Origin: a virus
DNA length: 39,947 nt
IMG/VR virus record: IMGVR_UViG_3300042402_003405
Coordinates: 1 to 39,947 of that record
Reading direction: 5' to 3' (one strand)
The notes under the pieces were generated by a model that worked only from the letters and a program-made list of their open reading frames with translations, was not told the origin of the DNA and searched no databases. This document shows positions 10,301 to 16,606 of this stretch, piece after piece. The translations under genes and the position numbers were made by a program. Within the stretch, counting starts at the first letter, position 1; each line of letters starts with the position of its first letter.

Positions 10301-10496
10301 CCGCGGGCGGCTTCGTGCCGTAGTCCTTGTAGTATTGGTCCGCAGCGGCCTGCACCTCGGGCGACTTATTCGGGTCACGCGCTTCGCGCTCTTTGCGACG
10401 GTCGCGACGGTCAGCCATCGCGGCAAACGAGCCCATCGTGTTGATGGTCGAGCCGAAAGCACTCGAGAATTCTTTGAGTTCGCGGCCGAGGGACAT
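7302..10496 (-). CDS. Large internal or structural virion protein (1064 aa), Ala-Pro repeat
   Basis: I do not recognise a catalytic domain. The N-terminus (MSLGRELKEFSSAFGSTINT) is followed by a Pro-rich, low-complexity region. A more ordered middle part (about residues 300-510) has helical features, and there are Gly-rich tracts. Near residues 655-690 lies an Ala-Pro repeat encoded by 17 hexanucleotide units. The C-terminal quarter is basic and coiled-coil-like and ends with repeats of a PSPFNRG / KSPFSR motif. The gene sits between the S74-like protein and the 2213-aa polyvalent protein. That position usually belongs to internal core or ejection proteins in podoviruses, which is the basis for the call. 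The start ATG at 10496 has a GAGGT Shine-Dalgarno. Confidence 0.7.
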   Translation of the reverse strand: MSLGRELKEFSSAFGSTINTMGSFAAMADRRDRRKEREARDPNKSPEVQAAADQYYKDYGTKPPAVPATSYPADYEDQPTERYRKGGLVMDTPGYIRARQTAINYAEPAPDYVDVPDLPYREFNEDGQQVVEGQTPLGPRSDESWNEPPVPQPPMNAGEDAPGGATGRGDPVFSAPYARVGASNDVMPNRQAPRKDAIPPGKSQAIPTRPAAASAGGGTGTGTGTGGRAAAPPAKRKALNDQTRVEAYDPELDGPTEALPAAPAAVTPEGDAPKAGAAGPVDYQMTGAAGEGTSPNANADYTTALDGGIKFATKIFNLDNSGAALPGTDRATAAGREAFLRKGVGAATPDMVRAIDQRVNMIPGVPNDEAIWGIRRLEAVYRFYSRRGETDKANKAVFELMQYSAGMAAKYGDAALNQLKANDQRGAVQTSVNGFNQIPNGQRASVNGKEVDITDARTGQVVQRIPITPQTIFNVALGLSDRSLYWDQLMSRASATMKGRSTRTEAQEELTRAQIELTKKRTANVGAGRGGGGGGPSPAAQQLIDAIGKSAADRGQATPRTPAAPSAPNDGTGDGAGDGYSDDETDGAPAASQGAGDSPSMPLGGARPANADGQGGGESGGLAADEERYMQNRARVLEQTQPKPSLRVTPQRPNQVAPAPAPAPAPAPAPAPAPAPAPALAPALAPAPAPAPAPPGQQVDPDEIPDIEVARDGAQYRILRRGKEVAAPQGAERPFDRPHPGPNPYAQYETAAAKLPARDRAAVQTALRSATAAYNAELKQWQADSRAHARAEKDRVKGEQTKSMAELKARAKEEYDYKPRPPERAALVENIDKAVQGAIEKIKNPPPETPADRRVKLEDTIFSTVDDGRLKNLALEVMTSNPLPDANRAVTIISKMTRWDDENPSQRFYKPQGRDILGNVVVSVDGIGYVHLRPEAYKDLTEIARERIATAVAKREKALKPGEPSALQKQRKATVNAVQRSVFGQTLPGDKDYDATVKLGEEADRQKKQIQERNKDNPPPVTNPSPFNRGQAIPTAPPDMRSFFNRSKDKPPPSDGTNKSPFSR
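8428..8529 (-). repeat. In-frame hexanucleotide microsatellite, 17 units of GGTGCG
   Basis: Seventeen consecutive 6-bp units on the plus strand; two units are AGTGCG instead of GGTGCG. On the coding strand each unit gives Ala-Pro (or Ala-Leu for the two variants), forming a stiff linker in the 1064-aa protein. The near-perfect identity suggests recent slippage expansion. Unit gain or loss keeps the frame. Confidence 0.95.
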
Positions 10497-10504
10497 GGTG
10501 ACCT

Positions 10505-11881
10505 CTATACGGGTAGGGCGGCGCGCATCTCGGGCTTGGCAGGGGCTCCCTGCTTCGCCTGACGGGCCTTCTCGATCAGCTTCTGGAGTTTCTCTTCGCC
10601 GTACCAGCGCGTCACGTCTTCGGGGAAAATGAACTCCCCGACGTCGATGGCAGCCTTCGGGCCAGCCTGCCCGTTCTGGCTGAACGTCTGGGCCGGCACG
10701 TCGTCGATGGCGCGGCCGCGCGAGGGGGACATCTCCTGCGGGACGACGCCGCCGTCCATGTTCTGGTACTCACCCGCCTCGTCGCTCGGGTCTTCCGGAT
10801 ACTCGTCGAGGTAGTTGGAGACGGCACCACCCTCAGCGTAGCGGTTACCCCTGCGGGTATCATCGGTCGGCAGGGCGCGGTCGTAGTTCACCCGCAGTAG
10901 GCCGTCACGCCCGCGGGCCACCGCCTCAGGCCGGCGCTTGGCCGTCTCCTGCGCCGACAGGCCGATCTGGGTCTTGGGGTCGCCTTTGAGGTTGTACTTG
11001 ATGATCTCCTGACCATCATACGTCTCACCGATCGGCTTGATGTTGTCCTTCGCACGCTCGTCGGACATCATCATCATGCCGCCGGCGATGCCTGCGAGCG
11101 AGCCCAGCGTCGAGCCGATGCCCGACGACTGGCTGTTGTTGGCGTTGTACTGCGCCATCTGGCTCTGGTACTGGTTGCTGAGCGTGTTGCCCCACTGCCC
11201 GATCGCTTGGTTTTGGAGGCCGCCGAAGGCCGCCGGGTTGCCGAGAGCCGGCGCCGACGCTGAGTAAGTGCTGTTCTGGGCACCCACGCCCGCCGAGCCG
11301 CCTGCAGTGGAGGATCCGAACTGGCCGGCGATCTGGCCGGGGTAGCCCTTGCCGACGTTGATCGCCTCCGAACGCAGGGCACGGCCGCGGTCTTCGACCA
11401 TCACGTCGCTCTGGTTGGCCGCCGCAGCCATGGCCGCCGCCTTCTGGGTCTTCACGCCAAGGTCGAGCGCCGCGTAGCGCGTAGCGGACGGGTCGATGCC
11501 GAAGCTTTCGAGCTGGCGCTTGGCCGCCTCGCCGGCAGTGTCGAACTGCTGGGAGACAGTGCCCATGCTGCGGCCGCGCTCGAGCTCCTTGCGCTCGTCC
11601 GTCGCGTACGACTTGGCATCATCGACGAGGTCGTTTTCCAGCGGCTGGTAATACTGCTCGTAGCGGGCGCGATCCTTGCGCGCCGTCTCCGAGTTAAACT
11701 GCATGTCGGATGCAAAGACATCCTTGACTTGGTCGGCAAACGCCTTGTTGTCGGCGTACTGCTCTTTCGCCCACGCCAGCTGCTCGCGCATGATCGCAGC
11801 GTATTCTTTCGCGCTTTCACGGGAGGCATTGGCGACGCCGCTATAGTCGGGCGGGGCAGGAGCCGAGGAACCACCACTCAT
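10505..11881 (-). CDS. Virion protein with S74-type intramolecular chaperone-like segment
   Basis: The 458-aa protein opens with an Ala/Gln-rich helical half (MSGGSSAPAPPDYSG, many A/Q/Y). From residue 273 it carries MSDERAKDNIKPIGE, then IGLSAQETAKRRPEAV and LRVNYDRAL. This is the layout of peptidase S74 / endosialidase-chaperone domains, in which the Ser and the Lys five residues later (S273 and K278 here) are the self-cleavage pair. Unlike the classical tail-spike case, about 120 residues follow the domain. They end in a segment (DVGEFIFPEDVTRWYGEEKL) that I associate with podovirus structural proteins. Self-cleavage is not proven. The start ATG has an AAGGTG Shine-Dalgarno. Confidence 0.75.
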   Translation of the reverse strand: MSGGSSAPAPPDYSGVANASRESAKEYAAIMREQLAWAKEQYADNKAFADQVKDVFASDMQFNSETARKDRARYEQYYQPLENDLVDDAKSYATDERKELERGRSMGTVSQQFDTAGEAAKRQLESFGIDPSATRYAALDLGVKTQKAAAMAAAANQSDVMVEDRGRALRSEAINVGKGYPGQIAGQFGSSTAGGSAGVGAQNSTYSASAPALGNPAAFGGLQNQAIGQWGNTLSNQYQSQMAQYNANNSQSSGIGSTLGSLAGIAGGMMMMSDERAKDNIKPIGETYDGQEIIKYNLKGDPKTQIGLSAQETAKRRPEAVARGRDGLLRVNYDRALPTDDTRRGNRYAEGGAVSNYLDEYPEDPSDEAGEYQNMDGGVVPQEMSPSRGRAIDDVPAQTFSQNGQAGPKAAIDVGEFIFPEDVTRWYGEEKLQKLIEKARQAKQGAPAKPEMRAALPV

Positions 11882-11897
11882 ATTGCACCTTTCGGCC

Positions 11898-12338
11898 TTA
11901 ACCCAGCGGCGGCGTTCCGCGGGGCAGTTTAAGCCAACGACATTGGGGCCTCGTCATAGATACTACTACGAGGCCACCTCCTTCGACAACGTCTGTTATC
12001 GCCGTCTCTACGACGAAGCCGATTTTGAGGTCAAACGCGAGCACTTCGGGTCGGGTCGACGGCACGAAGCCGATGATCTTCTCAACGCCGAGCTGATTGA
12101 ACGGATAGTCGAACGCCATCCAGAGAAGCCACTTGCTGCGCCAGCCGGGCTCGAAGCCCTGCACGTGCATCTCAATAGATCGCTTGCGGTAGTTCTGGAA
12201 CAGCACGCCCCCCAGTAGGCGCCCGTCGTTACCTGAGCGGGTAATGCAGTGGTCGTGTCCGGGGATGAAAGGGTGACCCAGATGCTCCAGTGCACAGCCG
12301 TGCTCCAAATTGTCGATGTGGATCAAAACTTGTTCCAC
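11898..12338 (-). CDS. GNAT-like acetyltransferase
   Basis: The 146-aa protein resembles the small GNAT-type acetyltransferases found among tail genes of many phages. It has a strand GVLFQNY, a segment SIEMHVQGFEPGW, helix WMAFDYPFNQLG, then VEKIIGFVPSTRPEVLAFDLKIGF, which corresponds to the acetyl-CoA-fold end where a neighbour residue and a conserved GF occur. A typical R/Q-x-x-G-x-G loop is not obvious. Its target is unknown; modification of host or virion protein is possible. The gene overlaps the upstream 90-aa gene by 16 bases. The start is GTG at 12338 or a TTG four codons later; the AAGGTGA Shine-Dalgarno suits either imperfectly. It contains an intragenic dyad element at 12229-12244. 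Confidence 0.7.
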   Translation of the reverse strand: MEQVLIHIDNLEHGCALEHLGHPFIPGHDHCITRSGNDGRLLGGVLFQNYRKRSIEMHVQGFEPGWRSKWLLWMAFDYPFNQLGVEKIIGFVPSTRPEVLAFDLKIGFVVETAITDVVEGGGLVVVSMTRPQCRWLKLPRGTPPLG

Positions 12339-12595
12339 TCACCTTTGTGCCAGACTGAGATCTTCCAAGCGTCCGTCGGCTTGATGGGGTACTGCACCCA
12401 GAGATCGCCGACGTTGGTGCCCACCGGAATGGGATCGCCGGCGTCGGGGTTGAGCACGAACACCGTCGCTGCGCCGCCACCCACCGGGCCGCGCGAGCCC
12501 ATCAGGACTTCGAGGTTCTGCTTCATGGCAGACACAACGGCCTGCAGGTTCTCACCTGACTGGTACAGCTCGGGGATGGCCGTGAAGTTAGACAC
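12323..12595 (-). CDS. Small tail-associated protein (90 aa)
   Basis: Not assigned to a family. The first 35 residues (NFTAIPELYQSGENLQAVVSA) look like an amphipathic helix. The rest (AATVFVLNPDAGDPIPVGTNVGDLWVQY, ending WHKGEWNKF) is a beta-rich, Trp-containing fold resembling small fibre or neck proteins. The GTG start at 12595 has AAGGA eight bases upstream, overlaps the end of the 575-aa gene by 8 bases and is followed by the overlapping acetyltransferase, so the three are probably translationally coupled. Confidence 0.7.
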   Translation of the reverse strand: MSNFTAIPELYQSGENLQAVVSAMKQNLEVLMGSRGPVGGGAATVFVLNPDAGDPIPVGTNVGDLWVQYPIKPTDAWKISVWHKGEWNKF

Positions 12596-14315
12596 TCTGC
12601 AGGTCCTTCACCGTGGAGCCGATCTCGATCGACTTGATGTCGAAGTTGCCTTCGAACACGAATTGGTAGGTTGTCGCCTTAAACCCTGAAGGCAGCCGGA
12701 ACACCTCCTTGTCGGGCGGTGTGCTCTTGGTCTGGACCAGCACGCCGTCGGCGTAAGTCTTCATCGTACCTGTCGGGGTCGCGCCTCCGAGCGGCGCCTC
12801 CCAGATGAACTTGACGGCGCTGAGGTTCTGGGGCTTCGGCATCGTGAAGATCTTGGACGTCCAACGATAGTCGCCCATGACGTCGTACGTGACGTCGAGG
12901 AGCTTCACTTTCCCCTCGCGGATGAGAAGCACCTCGCCGGTCCATGTATCCTGCAGGACGTTGTATGTAGGCTCCGGGTACTCGAGCTTGCTCAGCGCAA
13001 CTCGCTCATCCTGCGTGTCGAGGAATATACCGTCGCGCGTGCCTGTGTAGTCTTCCTGCTGGAAGGCGTCGGTCTGGAAAGCATCGACTTGGAACACGCC
13101 CTCGATAATCCCTGAGAAGGCATAGTACGCTTCGTCGATCAACGCCGCGCGCAGCTGCGTCAGGTTGGTCAGCTCGGCCCAATGATCCTTGGGGATCATA
13201 GCGAGCGTGACGTTCCGGGCGGCGCCGGGTACTGCGAAGATCAACCCGTTCGGCGAAGCGTAGTACACGCCCCTCGGGGTGGCCACGATCGACCCGCGGG
13301 ACACACACGGCTCGGCGGCGGCGATACGCCGGAGAGACACCGTGGTGGGGCTCGAGCCCGTTGCGAAGAACGGGTATGCCTCGGTCCCCACAACGATGGA
13401 CTGATCGAACGCGCCGGCGCCAACGACGTTGTAGTCGACGAGCTGCACGTACTCGACAGGCCAAGCATGCGGCCGGTACGGCTCACTGAACCACACTTCG
13501 TTCAGCCGCCAGCCGACGAGCATGCCGTTGGCCATCGCGACCATACCCTCCAAATCGCTGGGGGGCGCTGTCCACGACGTGCTTTGCAGCGCGCCTTGGC
13601 CGATGATGGTGTCGTCCGACAGAGTGTCGCTGTACGTCGTGTTGGCGATAACTTGGTCAGTGACCAAGTAGTACACCGCGACGCCCTGCGCTGACGTGAT
13701 CGTCCGGTAGATGCGGACGTCTTCCAACACACGACCAGTCGTGTTGCCGCCAGAGGGTGCAGTCAAGGTGACTGCCCACGTGTCGTCGACCTTACCTGTG
13801 ACGACGAGCGGCGGGCTCGGCGGCCCCTCTTCGCCGTAGGCGCTCACCCACGTGTAGACATAGGAGCGGGTCACAGTCGTGGTCGACACGCCGCCGGCCG
13901 GCGCCACAGCGGGCGCTACCGTGGGCGCCGGGATACCCAGAACGAGATTGGGGTCCCCCGCTTCGATACGCTCGAACGTCGTGTAGCCGGGGGGCTCGCT
14001 CATATTCGCCCAATAATACGCCGGCTCCTCGCTGCCGCGCACAGGCGACTTCACGACAGTCGTCGTGATGTCTTCGAACTCGAGCCAGTAGCTGTCTTCG
14101 ATATGCAGAACGTCCGGCGCACCCTTGGGGACGCGGAACACATAGCGCGCCGCAGGGTTCACCAGTGTGTGTATGTCCCGCGGCACACGTATGCCTTCGA
14201 GAGCCCCGGACCGGGTCCAGACGTTAGCGGCATCAGACGCGTTGCTGTCCGGCAAGAGACGATCGTCTCGCGCCGGGATCATGCCGCCAAACGCTTGGAT
14301 TTTGATCCGGGGCAT
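12588..14315 (-). CDS. Tail hub / stabilisation-type structural protein (575 aa)
   Basis: The protein begins FGGMIPARDDRLLPDSNASDA followed by NVWTRSGALEGIR. I know this opening from large podovirus tail or head-completion proteins that bind the tail tube or close the head. A fibronectin-like strand region follows (YVYTWVSAYGEEGPPSPP, about residues 175-195), then a beta-propeller-like remainder with recurring W/Y and GG turns. No enzyme motif is seen. The start ATG at 14315 has a clean GAGGTAA Shine-Dalgarno. The gene lies three bases after the preceding stop, in the operon between the proline-rich 239-aa protein and the small tail proteins. The role is inferred from similarity of the opening and from context. 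Confidence 0.7.
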   Translation of the reverse strand: MPRIKIQAFGGMIPARDDRLLPDSNASDAANVWTRSGALEGIRVPRDIHTLVNPAARYVFRVPKGAPDVLHIEDSYWLEFEDITTTVVKSPVRGSEEPAYYWANMSEPPGYTTFERIEAGDPNLVLGIPAPTVAPAVAPAGGVSTTTVTRSYVYTWVSAYGEEGPPSPPLVVTGKVDDTWAVTLTAPSGGNTTGRVLEDVRIYRTITSAQGVAVYYLVTDQVIANTTYSDTLSDDTIIGQGALQSTSWTAPPSDLEGMVAMANGMLVGWRLNEVWFSEPYRPHAWPVEYVQLVDYNVVGAGAFDQSIVVGTEAYPFFATGSSPTTVSLRRIAAAEPCVSRGSIVATPRGVYYASPNGLIFAVPGAARNVTLAMIPKDHWAELTNLTQLRAALIDEAYYAFSGIIEGVFQVDAFQTDAFQQEDYTGTRDGIFLDTQDERVALSKLEYPEPTYNVLQDTWTGEVLLIREGKVKLLDVTYDVMGDYRWTSKIFTMPKPQNLSAVKFIWEAPLGGATPTGTMKTYADGVLVQTKSTPPDKEVFRLPSGFKATTYQFVFEGNFDIKSIEIGSTVKDLQSV

Positions 14316-14318
14316 ATC

Positions 14319-15038
14319 TTACCTCGTGTTGTAGTCCATATCGCCCGGCCGGGGCGGCGCGGCGGCGGCGAGGCGGTCGTTGCTCTGGTCAGCAAGCTTC
14401 TTGAGTACAGCACGATAGTCCGCGTTGCGCTTAGCCAGAGCCTCGGCGCCGGCGCTGAGCTCGGCCCGGGTCTGTTCGGACAGCTTGCTCCAGTCGAGCG
14501 GTGCCTCTGGCTCGGCGGCCGGCTCGGGCAGGTTGGACGTGGGGAGTGGTGCCGGCTGCGGCATGATCGCTTCCTGCAGGGAGAGATCGCCACCGACCTG
14601 CTTGCGCCCCATCTCTAGCTCGGCGCGGGTGCGCTCAGGCAGGTTGTCCCAGTTCGGCGGCGGGGGTTCTTCCGGCTTGGTGTCGATGATGACCGGCGGC
14701 GCCGACTTGATGCCCTGCGTCACCTCATACGCGTGAACAGGCGCCTGCGGGAATACCCCGGAGCGGGTGCCCGGCTGATACGGCTCGGACGGCGCTACGA
14801 CGGGGGAGGGCATCACAAGCGGCTCGGGGGCGGGGAACTCAGCGAGGAGCTCGGGCGAGAGCGCTTGAAACGTCGGGGCGCCGGTGCCTTCCGGCGGCAG
14901 TTCGGCGATCGGCCCGACAAGCACGTCGAGAATATCGTCGACTTCGGCGTCGCTGATCTTCACCTCGTCGGCTTTTACCTCCAGAGGTACGGCCGGTTCG
15001 GTGGGGGCCTCTTTGCGCTTCACGACGCTACGGCTCAT
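14319..15038 (-). CDS. Pro/Glu-rich structural-region protein (239 aa)
   Basis: The frame could be read open from 15332, but that would overlap the holin gene. The ATG at 15038 has an AGGAGA Shine-Dalgarno and is therefore the start chosen. The protein is acidic and proline-rich and contains a twofold repeat, WDNLPERTRAEL (about residue 168) and WSKLSEQTRAEL (about residue 203), suggesting a duplicated helical binding motif. The C-terminus is predicted helical (NADYRAVLKKLADQSNDRLA). No family recognised. It contains an intragenic dyad element at 14975-14990. It lies between holin and the 575-aa tail protein, after a strong hairpin. Confidence 0.7.
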   Translation of the reverse strand: MSRSVVKRKEAPTEPAVPLEVKADEVKISDAEVDDILDVLVGPIAELPPEGTGAPTFQALSPELLAEFPAPEPLVMPSPVVAPSEPYQPGTRSGVFPQAPVHAYEVTQGIKSAPPVIIDTKPEEPPPPNWDNLPERTRAELEMGRKQVGGDLSLQEAIMPQPAPLPTSNLPEPAAEPEAPLDWSKLSEQTRAELSAGAEALAKRNADYRAVLKKLADQSNDRLAAAAPPRPGDMDYNTR

Positions 15039-15061
15039 AAAAATCTCCTGATGGCGGACTA

Positions 15062-15093
15062 GCGGGGCCAATAGAATACTACATCGGCCCCGC
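15062..15093 (-). terminator. GC-rich hairpin after the holin gene
   Basis: Perfect 8-bp stem GCGGGGCC/GGCCCCGC with a 16-base loop, 16 bases beyond the holin stop on the minus strand. No U-run follows, so it may be an RNA-processing or stability hairpin rather than a terminator. It separates the lysis genes from the downstream tail genes. Confidence 0.55.
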
Positions 15094-15109
15094 GTTGGTA
15101 ACCGGTGTT

Positions 15110-15643
15110 TTACCGGCTGCTGGCGATCTTCTCCAGCGCGGTGGTCTTCTGCGCGGATCCGGCGGAGCTGCCGACCCAGTAGCCCACGACCGCCGTGAAC
15201 GACGTGCCTAGGCTGCCCAGCATGATGTTGGCCAGCGTCTGCGAGCTTTCGGGGATCTCGTTGCGGATCACGAGGTACAGCATGGCAAAGAAGCCGAGCG
15301 TGATGATGGCGCTGATGATCGGGGCGCCCCACGCGATCTTCGAGCCGGCTTCGGCCAGCCGGATCGTCTGGTTGCGAGCGCTCTGGACGTCAGCCAGCTG
15401 CGCTTGCAGCTCATCAAACTGCTGCCGGCGAGCGTCGGCTTCGGCCTGAATGATCGCCATCTTGAACTGCAGGGCGAGGTTCGGGTCAGCGGCGATCGCT
15501 TGCTCGATCCCGTTGGCGTCCGTGGTGCCCAGAAGATCCTGCGCGATGCCGGTGATCTTGGACACGGCGGCGCCGGTTTTGTCGCCCATGATCCAGCTGG
15601 CGACGGTCGGCGCGAGGCCGAGCAGTAGAGGAAGAAACGGCAT
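15110..15643 (-). CDS. Holin, 3TM (gene-transfer-agent) type
   Basis: Holins form holes in the inner membrane at the end of infection so that endolysin can reach the cell wall. The 177-aa protein has the 3TM holin layout: a hydrophobic N-terminus (residues 2-20, FLPLLLGLAPTVASWIMG), a long amphipathic, charged helix (about 50-100, with ADARRQQFDELQAQLADV), then two close membrane segments (about 104-127 and 138-160), the last with GSLGTSFTAVVGYWVGSSAG. This arrangement is characteristic of the GTA-type 3TM holin superfamily, common in alphaproteobacterial phages. The gene follows the endolysin with a TGATG overlap, giving an endolysin-holin cassette. Confidence 0.85.
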   Translation of the reverse strand: MPFLPLLLGLAPTVASWIMGDKTGAAVSKITGIAQDLLGTTDANGIEQAIAADPNLALQFKMAIIQAEADARRQQFDELQAQLADVQSARNQTIRLAEAGSKIAWGAPIISAIITLGFFAMLYLVIRNEIPESSQTLANIMLGSLGTSFTAVVGYWVGSSAGSAQKTTALEKIASSR

Positions 15644-16218
15644 CAGGCGGGCCTTCCGCGTGCATATCGAAGATCGCTCAAGAACCCACGGTGATAGCCG
15701 GCGATCAGGTCGGCCTTGTCGGTTCCGTTGATGATGCGGCGGGCGTTGATCGGGTCATCCACCGTGTCGTTGAAGTAATTCTTGAGGCATTTGCCGGTGA
15801 AGTTTCCCGCCATCATGCCTTCGAACATGATTGCCGCGGCGATATGCTGGTCCATGGCAAGGTCAAGGTTGCCCAGCAGATCGACGCCGAGCAGAGAGCC
15901 CATCTTTTTGTAGTTCTCTTCCCATGTGAGCTGCACGTAGCCGCGGCCGTACCACGGGTAATACCTTAAGTTCTTGCGCCGCCAGTCCTCTGACAGCCAG
16001 TAGGCTTCGCGGACCGGCTGCATAGTCATGTTGGTCTCGTGGTAGGTCGTCGCGAACATGTAAGCCAGCCAGCGCAGATCCACCAGCTTGCGCGCCTCCC
16101 ACTCGTCTAGGATGGCGTCGATGCCATTGACTTGGTCTTGAGTGAGCGTGCCATTGAACAGGTCGGGACGGATGCCGTCGAAGAAAGCCTTTCGGTTGGT
16201 TGTTTGCGGCGCGCTCAT
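15643..16218 (-). CDS. Endolysin, glycoside hydrolase family 19-like
   Basis: Cell-wall-degrading enzyme released through the holin. The 191-aa protein has the lysozyme-like GH19 pattern: residues 57-62 TTYHET, where E61 is the likely catalytic acid, followed by MQPVREAYWLSEDW, then WYGRGYVQLTWEENYKKMG (residues 89-107), the substrate-binding GRGxxQLTW motif of this family. No signal peptide or SAR membrane segment is visible, so export would depend on the holin. The start ATG overlaps the end of the upstream membrane protein by four bases (ATGA). The lysis cassette order in transcription is membrane coiled-coil, endolysin, holin. Confidence 0.88.
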   Translation of the reverse strand: MSAPQTTNRKAFFDGIRPDLFNGTLTQDQVNGIDAILDEWEARKLVDLRWLAYMFATTYHETNMTMQPVREAYWLSEDWRRKNLRYYPWYGRGYVQLTWEENYKKMGSLLGVDLLGNLDLAMDQHIAAAIMFEGMMAGNFTGKCLKNYFNDTVDDPINARRIINGTDKADLIAGYHRGFLSDLRYARGRPA

Positions 16219-16550
16219 GGTTGCCTCGGGGGCTGTTTTGCGGGGGGGTTTTCGGCGCGGATGAGATGCTCAATCCGATCAAGCTGCCGGGCGACGCGAG
16301 CTGCTTCATCGCGCACAGCTCTTTGCTCTGTCTCGATACGAATGATTGAGTTCTTCAAGTCGCTAAGAGTATCGACCGCTTTTTCGTCTTTGCGGTCGTT
16401 GCTTTCGACACGCTGCGCGAGCGCCTTGAAATCCGCCGTCAACGTGCCGTAAAGCACGCCCATCGCCAAGACGCCCACGATTATCGTGTAGACGTTGCCC
16501 GCGGTTATCCGGTTCTCAAACTTGAAATCTTTGCTAACGCCCGTGTTCAT
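16215..16550 (-). CDS. Membrane-anchored coiled-coil protein, possible inner-membrane spanin
   Basis: The 111-aa protein has one N-terminal membrane segment (about residues 19-41, VYTIIVGVLAMGVLYG), then a long charged coiled coil (RVESNDRKDEKAVDTLSDLKNSI, continuing to RQLDRIEHLI) and a proline-rich tail. This topology fits an inner-membrane (i-)spanin, but no partner outer-membrane lipoprotein gene (o-spanin) is seen embedded or nearby. It directly precedes the endolysin (ATGA overlap), which supports a lysis role. The start ATG at 16550 is preceded by a dyad element whose arm GGGGTAA is the Shine-Dalgarno. Confidence 0.65.
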   Translation of the reverse strand: MNTGVSKDFKFENRITAGNVYTIIVGVLAMGVLYGTLTADFKALAQRVESNDRKDEKAVDTLSDLKNSIIRIETEQRAVRDEAARVARQLDRIEHLIRAENPPAKQPPRQP

Positions 16551-16555
16551 TTTCG

Positions 16556-16571
16556 TTACCCCAGCAGGTTA
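16556..16571. repeat. Dyad element TTACC-N6-GGTTA
   Basis: Junction copy before the lysis cassette. The minus-strand right arm GGGGTAA acts as Shine-Dalgarno for the coiled-coil protein. It abuts a plus-strand terminator. Confidence 0.7.
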
Positions 16572-16594
16572 CAAGCTCCCGCTTGTTTTTATTT
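16571..16594 (+). terminator. Rho-independent terminator pointing against the genes
   Basis: Stem ACAAGC / GCTTGT with tetraloop TCCC, followed by TTTTATTT on the plus strand. No rightward gene ends here; both neighbours are leftward. It would stop antisense transcripts. On the minus strand the same hairpin has a GGGA loop but no U-run. Confidence 0.6.
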
Positions 16595-16606
16595 GGGCGT
16601 AGACAC

